Positions 44,801 to 51,383 of a DNA stretch of 64,000 bases are shown piece after piece. Below the pieces are notes generated by a model, which worked only from the letters and a program-made list of their open reading frames with translations, was not told the DNA's origin and ran no database searches. Source of the stretch: Chryseobacterium oryzae (GTDB lineage: Bacteria > Bacteroidota > Bacteroidia > Flavobacteriales > Weeksellaceae); assembly GCF_022811665.1 (NCBI RefSeq), contig NZ_CP094529.1, forward strand, positions 496,001-560,000, read 5' to 3'. Made by a program: the position numbers and the translations under genes. Positions within the stretch are counted from its first letter, which is position 1. Every line of letters begins with the position of its first letter.

Positions 44801-45537
44801 TTGAAACCTGCATGAACTCCCGAACTCATTACAGGATGATGTACTGCAACAATAATCCTTTTATCCTGATTTTTTATGATTAACTCTTTAAACTCTGTGA
44901 AAAAATCGTCACGGGTGGTAATATCACAGTTTTTGTTGATTCCCGGGTATTTGTCCCAGTCTATTAATGCCCATTCTGAATCTATCACAATAAGCTTAAT
45001 ATCTTTAGACAGACTGATATCGTCTATTGGACATGAGTTTTTGGGAAGAAAAGATTTTTTATCTTTCAAATAGCTTTTTACGAAGTCTTCCTGTGCTTTC
45101 AGTCCTTCCAAACCATGGTACCAATCGTGATTTCCGGGAATTACGAGAGTTTTTCCTTTGAAGTTTTTGGTAATGGCAAGTTGGTTTTCCATTTTTTGTT
45201 TTGCCAGCGGATATTCTTTATCGGTTTCTTTCGGCATTCCGAGTGGATAAATATTGTCTCCCAGAAAAATAACCATGGAGTTTTCGTCTGCAGAATCTAA
45301 TTTGTTTTTTAAAAAATTTAAAGTCTGCTGTGCCTGTATTTCTTCTGCATTTCCTGCATCACCAATCAGAAAAATCTGGTAGTCGTTTTCCTTTTCTTCT
45401 TTGCCTTTTTGTACTTCGGGAAGATTTTTTCCTTTATTTACGGTGTAGGTTGCACACGATAGCATGGCTGCTGAAAAAAGAATGATCTGAAATATTGCAG
45501 AAAAATATTTGGGAGTATATTTAGAAGATAAATTCAT
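41824..45537 (-). CDS. Tri-modular lipoprotein: PAP-like phosphoesterase, kinase-like centre, Omp85-like barrel
   Basis: A 1237-residue protein with lipobox AMLSC (C28). Residues 52-345 form a purple-acid-phosphatase-like metallophosphoesterase with GDAGN (59-63), FLGDNIYP (91-98), PGNHDWY (134-140), VHHP (232-235) and SGHDHN (308-313). Residues 440-690 hold a second domain with LIGDWDRHEDQW (613-624) and PRDRDQAF (641-648), very like the catalytic loop and metal-binding Asp of Fam20C/HipA/PI4K-type kinases. Residues 810-855 have a short Asp/Gly-rich calcium-like region (GLEGDD, GGYNHDTY). Residues 895-1237 are an outer-membrane barrel with an Omp85-like GGNNAMRAYR (1136-1145) and a terminal Phe. 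Phosphatase activity is likely, kinase activity is inference. Confidence 0.85.
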   Translation of the reverse strand: MNLSSKYTPKYFSAIFQIILFSAAMLSCATYTVNKGKNLPEVQKGKEEKENDYQIFLIGDAGNAEEIQAQQTLNFLKNKLDSADENSMVIFLGDNIYPLGMPKETDKEYPLAKQKMENQLAITKNFKGKTLVIPGNHDWYHGLEGLKAQEDFVKSYLKDKKSFLPKNSCPIDDISLSKDIKLIVIDSEWALIDWDKYPGINKNCDITTRDDFFTEFKELIIKNQDKRIIVAVHHPVMSSGVHAGFNSAKSHLFPLKSKIPVPGVASLINILRSSSGASMEDLSNSHYTDFANRIKSIIQDKENVTLVSGHDHNLQYHQDKNIRQIISGAGSKTDPSTIVNNTDFSYGGSGFVVLNLKKDQSSQVEFFSTKNNKLEKLTEISVIEKPKTVEYNFTENLPNTQISTIYSEKLTQKGKIYRWLWGDHYRQYYALSIEAKVRNLSDMDPGYSPFREGGGNQSNSLRLKADNGQEFVMRGIKKSAVRFLNAQAFKKNNLGNELTNTLPERFLLDFYTTSHPFTGLAVNNMADKIHLFHSNPELYFIPKQKGLGKYNENYGDELYIIEERFSSDKKTLQSLDNASDIISTSDLLKNMLKDSKYSVDKETYIRARIFDMLIGDWDRHEDQWKWAEYKTGNKVVYKPIPRDRDQAFSNYDGAAFKIIMNIPAIRHMKSFKDDLKNVRWINMEPYPLDLILLKSSDIKDWEIQAKYIQEHLTDKDIDEAFQNLPKEVQDETLSDIKRKLKLRKQKVTHYASQYYQILQEKVPLAGTVNRDKFVIIKHHDSVDVKQFKINKDQSEELVFEKNYSSEKTKELWIYGLEGDDIFEVSGTGNPKTNIRLIGGYNHDTYNVSDGGKVKIYDFKSQKNTYNANNTTKRITDDYDVNTYNWKHPKYNFVAGYPNVNFNPDDGVILGFLANYTVNNFIRNPFTQKHSLSANFYTATGGFNLKYNGIFKKAIMGWDAAIDASYTTPYFARTFFGLGNNSVNDAGEDDKNFNRARISQFRFAPSISTTNWLNLKHQFQLSFENSKVQRNNDRFIAVSSDVRPEVFYNQQFAGVNYTFSFKNMDNNAFPTLGMEFLVNAGWKTNLQELNRNFASLSGKMSIFHRIDKKGKFVFANSTYAMMINNNHFEFFQAAAIGGNNAMRAYRNERFAGKSYLANNSEIRWDFGRIKNSIVPVNMGILVGYDVGRVWIDNEYSRKWHQGAGAGFWLNILESFSAKIQYFVGEDGGRVSGGLGMNF

Positions 45538-45563
45538 ACATTTACAGTTAGAAAAATTTAGTG

Positions 45564-46727
45564 ATGAACATATTAGACAAGGCTAAAGTGTATGTTGAAA
45601 ACTTATTCAAAGATAAGTTATCTTCTGTATATTTTTATCACAATTTTATTCATACCACAAGTGCTGTAAACAAAGCCGAAGAAATAATAAAGCACTCGGA
45701 TATTTCTGAAGCAGATAGAGAAAAAGTAATCCTTGCCATTTGGTTTCATGATGTGGGATTTACCGACTGCAATGCTGAAGGTCACGAAAAAAGAAGTGCT
45801 GAGATTATGAAAGAGTTTCTGCAGAAAGAAAATTATCCGCAGGCGTATATAGATGATGTTTATCAGCTCATTTTATCTACTGAAAAATGTTATCAGCCGA
45901 AAAATTTATCTGAGAAAATTATAAAAGATGCAGATTTCAGTCATTTTGCAAGCCCTACTTATCACGATATTTCTGAAGCTTTGCGCAAAGAGTGGGAGCT
46001 TACCGGCGGAACCTGCTTTTCTAATGAAGAATGGGATAAACTGAATGTAGATTTCCTAAAAAACAAGCATCGGTATTTCACCAATTATGCTCAAGAAAAC
46101 TGGGAACCTTTGAAGATGAAAAATGTAAAAAAGATTGAGAAAAAACTCAATAAAGAAGATAAACAGAATAAAGATGATTCGGATAAAAAAGATTCTAAAT
46201 CTGACCGAAGCGTAGATACTTTATTTCGTGTTACCCTGAATAATCATACAAGATTAAGCGATATTGCCGACAGTAAGGCCAATATTTTGCTTTCTGTAAA
46301 TGCAATTATTATTTCGGTATGCCTTTCTGTTTTGGTGCCAAAATTAGATACTCCGAAAAATGTACATTTAATAATTCCTACGTTTTTACTTCTTTTATCG
46401 AGTGTTCTTACGATTGTTTTTGCAATATTGTCTACCAAGCCTAATGTTACTAAAACTCATTTTACCCAAGAAGACGTTGCCAAAAGAAAAGTAAACTTAT
46501 TGTTTTTTGGTAACTTTCACCAGATGCTTTTTGATGATTTTCATTCGGCTATGCGAGATTTGCTGAAAGACCGAGATTATATTTATGATTCTATGATTAA
46601 AGATTTGTATTTTCTCGGAAAAGTTTTAGACAGAAAATATAAACTTCTTTCTACAACGTACACCATTTTCATGGCAGGAATTATTATTTCTGTTTTGGCA
46701 TTTGCCTACGCATTTTTAACCCTTTAA
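45564..46727 (+). CDS. HD phosphohydrolase fused to a PycTM-like (Pycsar effector) membrane domain
   Basis: A 387-residue protein (a GTG one codon upstream at 45561 is also possible). The N-terminal HD domain has H31 (with GTG numbering) in NFIHTT, the HD pair in WFHDVGF (H63-D64) and D123/D125 in KDADF, all metal ligands expected for activity. A Lys/Asp-rich linker (190-218) follows, then the domain formerly called DUF5706: FRVTLNNHTRLSDIADSKAN, two transmembrane helices (about 243-260, 270-290), a cytoplasmic loop and a last helix (366-386). In Pycsar systems such a membrane protein responds to cCMP/cUMP; here no cyclase is nearby. HD fused to this domain suggests hydrolysis of a nucleotide signal. 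Confidence 0.85.
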   Translation: MNILDKAKVYVENLFKDKLSSVYFYHNFIHTTSAVNKAEEIIKHSDISEADREKVILAIWFHDVGFTDCNAEGHEKRSAEIMKEFLQKENYPQAYIDDVYQLILSTEKCYQPKNLSEKIIKDADFSHFASPTYHDISEALRKEWELTGGTCFSNEEWDKLNVDFLKNKHRYFTNYAQENWEPLKMKNVKKIEKKLNKEDKQNKDDSDKKDSKSDRSVDTLFRVTLNNHTRLSDIADSKANILLSVNAIIISVCLSVLVPKLDTPKNVHLIIPTFLLLLSSVLTIVFAILSTKPNVTKTHFTQEDVAKRKVNLLFFGNFHQMLFDDFHSAMRDLLKDRDYIYDSMIKDLYFLGKVLDRKYKLLSTTYTIFMAGIIISVLAFAYAFLTL

Positions 46728-49018
46728 TGAAGCGAAACCCTTAAAGCCAACAAACCGGAAATTCCCTGTAAATCTTCTACTTTCAATAATTCGACATCGT
46801 TTTTCAGAATGTTTTGTTTTTGAAGGGTATTAATGTATTGAAGATATTCTTTTTGGTTTTCCATTCCGAAATAAACAATGACGATTTTTCCCGGTGAGGT
46901 TATTCTTTCCTCACGATCTTTTATATGGGCTTTATCCAACCTTTTTTTGATGATTTCATAATAAGAATTGTAGGCTCCGTCTACATCAAAACGTTTTTCG
47001 TCCATTCGGAAACGGATGTCTATTTTTTCATTATAAACAAAAATTAAAGAAGCAATATTCAGCGGAATAGGAAGGCTTGGCTGAAATTTTCTGAATTCAG
47101 TTTCCATTTTGCAAATGGTTTCAAGCTGCCAGAAACGCAGTTGGTTCAGATGTTTTTGAGAATATTCTAGATTCGGAGCAATGGTTTGTCCCACATACAG
47201 ATTATGTTCAATTCCGTCCGATTTAAAACGTTCATAATAGTGAGGGAAAATCTGTTGGGCAATGTTCTGTCTGCTGTCTAAAATATCGGCAAGCATACGG
47301 TTAACCAACGTTATCGATTCGTCCAGGTTTTTTCTTTGATGATAAAAAAGCTGATTTTGAGTATTTATCTGCCGGAAATAGGATTTTATCTTTTCTTTAG
47401 CCTGAATATTGTCTGCAGTTTCCAGTTTTGCCTGTAAAAAAGGATGTATTTCAGTCTGAATCATTCGCTGAAATCTTTGTTCGGTATCTGCTTTTATTTC
47501 GTTATTTATTTCGTTTTTTAGAATTTCAACAGCCAAAATATATTTTTCTGAGTCTGAATTGAATTGGCTGAAAACATCCAGAAGAACATCTAACTGCTCG
47601 TTGAGGTCTTCTTTCATCAGCATAAAACGTTTTTCCGAAGAAGATCGGATGTCCGAAAAACCGAATAGGGGAGTGAGGTTTTTAAAAGATATTTCTTTAA
47701 GTGTATAAATTTTTCTGGTGAGTGATGCATTGAAATACTTTTCGGCTTCATTCCTGAATTTCCAAAATACACTATCGTGAATAGAAGTGTACTCGCGCTG
47801 AATAATCGCTTCAATATGGTTGTCTCTTTCTGAGTTGAAGCGGGAAACCGAGAAAAGGATCATTTCGGTGAAAAATTCCATTTTCTTAAGTTTTAAACCA
47901 TTCAAACTGTTGGGTAAAGAAGAAGTAAATTCCATAATGGCCATCAATTCCCCATTTTTCATCACCGGAATAATAATGAAACTCTTTATATTGGCTTCTT
48001 TGATAAGCTGAAAAGAAGGTATTTTTTTTATTTCCTCATCCAGTTTATTTACGTTTCCAACCACAATGGGCTGAGAATTATAAGTAATGTTTTCGAGCGT
48101 TGCTTTTCTTACTTCTTCATTAAAGGTTTTGAGCCAGAAATCTAAAATATAGCTTGTAAAAACATTTTCGTAAATAGGCAGATTTTCAAGTTTTTTATAT
48201 TTCTTGTTGTAAATCATCAAGCCAAAATTCAAATCGGGGACATCAAAATAGGATTTGAAAATTTCAAGAAGATCTTCATTGGAAACAGGGTTTTCAGGAT
48301 CAATTTCAATAATGGTTGATTTTAAATCTGAAAGTGCAATTTCCGTTGTACAGTCTACCAGACTAATGATGGTAAAACCACGCAATATCCAAGATTTTGG
48401 CGGAAAATGTTTTTTCCACAGAGAAATGTCGTCAATATTTTCCAAAAGCATTTCTGCTGTTTCCAAACTGGGGATTTTAGTTCCGTTTTCAGGATAGATA
48501 TCAATAAAATCGGAATTAAATGTAATTTTATAGTGTTTTAGAATTCCGTTTTTATTTGGGATATCGTAATAGAGTGGAAAATTAGCTCTAAAATCTGTGT
48601 TGTAGTGAAGCTGCAAAATAAGACAACAGCAGAAGATGTAAAATTCGTCCGGATTAATATCTCTCAATTTAATTTCAAAATCGGTTCCGGCATCCGAAAG
48701 AATGTTTTTAAATCTTTCGGTATAGTTGAAAGTAATACTTGCCAAAGGAACACTGGCGGCTTTAATTTCGTTGTAAGTAAGTCCTTTAGGAAATAAATCT
48801 GCAAGCAGCAGTTTAATAAGTTCTGAATGTTTTTCCAGCAGTGATAGATCCTGAAATCCATCTCTTAATTCAGGGATTTTTTTAACTTTTTCGATAAGAG
48901 ATTCTGCATATTTGGCTCTGTATTCCAAACGGTCGTTATAGCGTATATGCTCCAATACATCCAAATATTTTTTGAACGAAACGAAAACCTGAAATGGATT
49001 GTCTTCTGTGAGAAACAC
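46724..49018 (-). CDS. Large cytoplasmic protein with probable GAF-like domain, function unknown
   Basis: A 764-residue soluble protein with no signal peptide. The N-terminal 250 residues are helical; a GAF-like region (about 330-400) includes SFIIIPVMKNGELMAIMEFTSSLPN, typical of GAF domains. Residues 450-640 are long charged helices and the C-terminus has FRMDEKRFDVDGAYNSYYEI. No GGDEF, kinase or cyclase motif is seen. The start is GTG at 49018, supported by TAACTTTG at 49046-49053. Its stop overlaps the stop of the HD-PycTM gene by four bases (convergent). Confidence 0.6.
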   Translation of the reverse strand: MFLTEDNPFQVFVSFKKYLDVLEHIRYNDRLEYRAKYAESLIEKVKKIPELRDGFQDLSLLEKHSELIKLLLADLFPKGLTYNEIKAASVPLASITFNYTERFKNILSDAGTDFEIKLRDINPDEFYIFCCCLILQLHYNTDFRANFPLYYDIPNKNGILKHYKITFNSDFIDIYPENGTKIPSLETAEMLLENIDDISLWKKHFPPKSWILRGFTIISLVDCTTEIALSDLKSTIIEIDPENPVSNEDLLEIFKSYFDVPDLNFGLMIYNKKYKKLENLPIYENVFTSYILDFWLKTFNEEVRKATLENITYNSQPIVVGNVNKLDEEIKKIPSFQLIKEANIKSFIIIPVMKNGELMAIMEFTSSLPNSLNGLKLKKMEFFTEMILFSVSRFNSERDNHIEAIIQREYTSIHDSVFWKFRNEAEKYFNASLTRKIYTLKEISFKNLTPLFGFSDIRSSSEKRFMLMKEDLNEQLDVLLDVFSQFNSDSEKYILAVEILKNEINNEIKADTEQRFQRMIQTEIHPFLQAKLETADNIQAKEKIKSYFRQINTQNQLFYHQRKNLDESITLVNRMLADILDSRQNIAQQIFPHYYERFKSDGIEHNLYVGQTIAPNLEYSQKHLNQLRFWQLETICKMETEFRKFQPSLPIPLNIASLIFVYNEKIDIRFRMDEKRFDVDGAYNSYYEIIKKRLDKAHIKDREERITSPGKIVIVYFGMENQKEYLQYINTLQKQNILKNDVELLKVEDLQGISGLLALRVSLH

Positions 49019-49045
49019 TATCTAAAACCTCTAAAAATTCTTCGG

Positions 49046-49053
49046 CAAAGTTA
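49046..49053 (-). promoter_or_regulatory. -7 promoter element for the GAF-like gene
   Basis: TAACTTTG on the minus strand, 28 bases before the GTG start; it supports that start. Confidence 0.45.
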
Positions 49054-49100
49054 AAGAAAACATCAGTTTGGTTTTAAGTTTTTTTAAAGCGATTACTCTG

Positions 49101-49141
49101 AAAAAAAATAAACCCTTGAATATTAATGTATTCAAGGGTTT
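49101..49141 (-). terminator. Terminator of tRNA-Ile2
   Basis: A perfect 13-bp stem (49110-49122 with 49129-49141), six-base loop and eight T on the minus strand, just after the tRNA. Confidence 0.9.
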
Positions 49142-49146
49142 GGTTG

Positions 49147-49220
49147 TGGTCCCACCTGGGCTCGAACCAGGGACCACCTGATTATGAGTCAGGTGCTCTA
49201 ACCAACTGAGCTATAGGACC
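49147..49220 (-). tRNA. ileX: tRNA-Ile2 with CAT anticodon (lysidine-modified), reads ATA
   Basis: A 74-base cloverleaf without encoded CCA: acceptor GGTCCTA/TGGGACC, D arm GCTC/GAGC, anticodon stem CCTGA/TCAGG around CTCATAA, T arm CCTGG/CCAGG with TTCGAGC. A CAT anticodon could be Met or Ile2. The acceptor stem pairs C4-G69 and C5-G68 match the TilS recognition features of tRNA-Ile2, unlike elongator tRNA-Met, so I favour Ile2. Confidence 0.8.
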
Positions 49221-49247
49221 TCAAAATTTGGTTAAATTTTGTGATTG

Positions 49248-49255
49248 CAAAAATA
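49248..49255 (-). promoter_or_regulatory. -7 promoter element for tRNA-Ile2
   Basis: TATTTTTG on the minus strand, 27 bases upstream of the mature 5' end. Confidence 0.5.
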
Positions 49256-49282
49256 GTAAAATTTCTTTATCTGCAAAACTTT

Positions 49283-49681
49283 TTAAGGTTTTTCTTGACA
49301 TAATTCTATCAAAACTCCGTTTGTAGATTTAGGATGTAAAAAGACAACTAATTTGTTATCAGCGCCTTCTTTGGGTTCTTCGGAGATAAAAATAAATCCT
49401 TCTTTTTTTAATCTTTCTACTTCTTCTAAGATATTTTCTACTCCAAATGCTAAATGATGAATGCCTTCTCCTTTCTTATCTATAAATTTTGAAATTGCAC
49501 TTTCTTCTTTACTGGCTTCCAAGAGTTCAATTTTGCTTTCGCCAACTTCATAGAATGAAGTGATAACCCCTTCTCTTTCTACAGATTCTTTTTTATAGTG
49601 TTCTTTTCCCAAAAGCTTAGCGAATAGTTCGTCTGAAACGCCTAAAGATTTTACCGCAATACCAATATGTTCTAGTTTCAT
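49283..49681 (-). CDS. mce: Methylmalonyl-CoA epimerase
   Basis: A 132-residue vicinal oxygen chelate enzyme interconverting (R)- and (S)-methylmalonyl-CoA. It starts MKLEHIGIAVKSL (metal His 5), has KIELLEA and GIHHLAFGVENI (metal His), and ends FLHPKSTNGVLIELCQ (Glu ligand). Belongs to propionate/odd-chain metabolism; mutase genes are not adjacent. A -7 element on the minus strand lies at 49738-49745. Confidence 0.92.
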   Translation of the reverse strand: MKLEHIGIAVKSLGVSDELFAKLLGKEHYKKESVEREGVITSFYEVGESKIELLEASKEESAISKFIDKKGEGIHHLAFGVENILEEVERLKKEGFIFISEEPKEGADNKLVVFLHPKSTNGVLIELCQEKP

Positions 49682-49737
49682 ATATCAATAATAGTTTATT
49701 TGGTTATTAAGCCAAATTTTCAAGTTAGCAATTCAAA

Positions 49738-49754
49738 CAAAAATACTAAATTTG
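49738..49754. promoter_or_regulatory. Back-to-back -7 elements for mce (-) and rbfA (+)
   Basis: TATTTTTG on the minus strand (49738-49745, mce) abuts TAAATTTG on the plus strand (49747-49754, rbfA) with one base between. The rbfA element ends 8 bases before its ATG. Confidence 0.5.
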
Positions 49755-49762
49755 CATGAATT

Positions 49763-50122
49763 ATGGAAAGTAACAGACAAAGAAAAGTATCACAGATTAT
49801 TCAGGAAGATTTCGCAGAACTTTTCCGCAAACAGGCATCAGAAAGTAAACAAAGTATTCTTGTTTCTGTTTCGGATGTTAAAGTAACGCCCGATCTTGGT
49901 ATTGCTAAAATCTATCTTAGTGTTTTTCCTCAGGAGTTTCGACAAGCTGTAATGAAAGAAATTGAAGAGAATAAAGCACAATACAGAAACTTTATCGGAC
50001 AGAAAATGGCGAAACAAGTTCGTATTATTCCTCAATTAAACTTCTATCTAGATACAACACTGGATGATGTGGAAAAAATAGAAAGAGAACTGAGAGGAGA
50101 AGGCGATAATCCTGTTTTATAA
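49763..50122 (+). CDS. rbfA: Ribosome-binding factor A
   Basis: A 119-residue KH-fold 30S maturation factor starting MESNRQRKVSQIIQEDFAEL with VSDVKVTPDLGIAKIYLSVF and VRIIPQLNFYLD, the RbfA family pattern. An ATG 7 bases upstream is out of frame with an early stop. It precedes the permease gene by five bases. Confidence 0.92.
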   Translation: MESNRQRKVSQIIQEDFAELFRKQASESKQSILVSVSDVKVTPDLGIAKIYLSVFPQEFRQAVMKEIEENKAQYRNFIGQKMAKQVRIIPQLNFYLDTTLDDVEKIERELRGEGDNPVL

Positions 50123-50127
50123 TCATT

Positions 50128-51327
50128 TTGAAAAACATTGCGTTTTATATAGCATCTCGTTACCTCTTGTCTAAAAAGGGGAGTACGGCTGTAACTTTTA
50201 TTACATGGCTTGCAGCTGTGGCAATGAGTGTTGCGGTGGCTGCAATGTTTGTTATTATTTCGGTGTTTTCCGGACTGGAAGATTTCAATAAAACTCTTAT
50301 ATCTAACCTCCATGCAGATCTTACTGTAAAAAGCACTTCTGGTAAAACCATTAAAAATTTCCAAAGAATAAATGAAATTTTAAAAAAGGATAAAGAAATT
50401 TCAGATTTTTCACGCGTAATTGAGGAGAAAGTTTACGTAAACTTTAATGGAAAAGGAGATATTGCTTTTTTGCGCGGGGTAGATTCTTCTTATACAAAAG
50501 TAAATCCAGTTAATAAAACTATTTTTTTTGGTAATTATCCGTCTTTTGAGTATAAAAACGAGGTAATTATGGAGCATTCTCTAAAGATTAGATTGGGAAT
50601 ACCTGTGGATTCGGACAAAGATTTTGCTACTATTTTTATGCCTAAATCGGGAACAGGAATTATTAACAAGGAAGAAGATATTTATAATAAAAGAGATATT
50701 ATCGTTACAGGGATTTTTCCGGGTAATGAACAATTGAATAATTATGTAATTGCACCGATTGAATTAGCCGAGGAACTTCTTAACCTTCCCAAAAATTCTG
50801 CCTACCAAATTGTAATAAAACTTAAAAATCCAGAAAATGCAGATTCTGAAAAGGAAAAACTGCAAAAAGAAATTGGTGGTAATATTGAGATAAAAACAAA
50901 AGAAGAAGAAAATGCAGCTTTCTGGAAAATGATTAATACCGAAAAGCTGTTTATATATCTTATTTTCGCTTTGGTCATTTTCATAACAACGTTTAATCTT
51001 GCAGGAGCAATTATTATTCTTCAGCTTGATAAAAAACAGCAGGCAAAATCGTTAATTTCTCTAGGATTCCCCTTAAAGCATCTTAGGATGACTTATTTCT
51101 ATACAGGAATTCTTATTGTTGTTTTGGGAATTTTGTCTGGTTTGTTGTTGGGAACGGCGTTGTGTTATTTTCAGCTATACACAGAATTGTTCAAAGCGGT
51201 TGAAGATCTTCCTTTCCCGGTGAAGATTGTTGGTAAAAATTACCTTATTGTTTCTGCTATTGCGGCGTTGTTTGGTGTTTTAATCTCTTGGTTTTTCTCC
51301 AAAATAAGTAAAAATTATATTACTTAA
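50128..51327 (+). CDS. LolC/LolE-like ABC transporter permease (FtsX/MacB family)
   Basis: A 399-residue membrane protein: TM1 at about 20-45, a periplasmic domain (50-260), then three C-terminal helices (about 272-295, 320-345, 370-392). Motif KNIAFYIASRYLLSKKG at the N-terminus and LISLGFPLKHLRMTYFYTGI match lipoprotein-releasing (LolC/E) permeases. No ATG fits, so a TTG start at 50128 is used, coupled to rbfA. No ATPase (LolD) gene is adjacent. Confidence 0.85.
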   Translation: MKNIAFYIASRYLLSKKGSTAVTFITWLAAVAMSVAVAAMFVIISVFSGLEDFNKTLISNLHADLTVKSTSGKTIKNFQRINEILKKDKEISDFSRVIEEKVYVNFNGKGDIAFLRGVDSSYTKVNPVNKTIFFGNYPSFEYKNEVIMEHSLKIRLGIPVDSDKDFATIFMPKSGTGIINKEEDIYNKRDIIVTGIFPGNEQLNNYVIAPIELAEELLNLPKNSAYQIVIKLKNPENADSEKEKLQKEIGGNIEIKTKEEENAAFWKMINTEKLFIYLIFALVIFITTFNLAGAIIILQLDKKQQAKSLISLGFPLKHLRMTYFYTGILIVVLGILSGLLLGTALCYFQLYTELFKAVEDLPFPVKIVGKNYLIVSAIAALFGVLISWFFSKISKNYIT

Positions 51328-51357
51328 AATTAATACATTATAGATTAAGAATATTTG

Positions 51358-51365
51358 TAAATTTG
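51358..51365 (+). promoter_or_regulatory. -7 promoter element for the endonuclease gene
   Basis: TAAATTTG, 18 bases before the ATG at 51384; a TTG within it is an unlikely start. Confidence 0.5.
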
Positions 51366-51383
51366 CCGTCCAATTCAAAAAAA

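Noticed and set aside
41824..49018. A complete Pycsar anti-phage system around the PycTM-like protein
   Set aside because: No adenylate/uridylate cyclase (PycC) motif in either neighbour; the flanking genes are a phosphoesterase/barrel lipoprotein and a GAF-like protein, and no mobile-element genes surround it.
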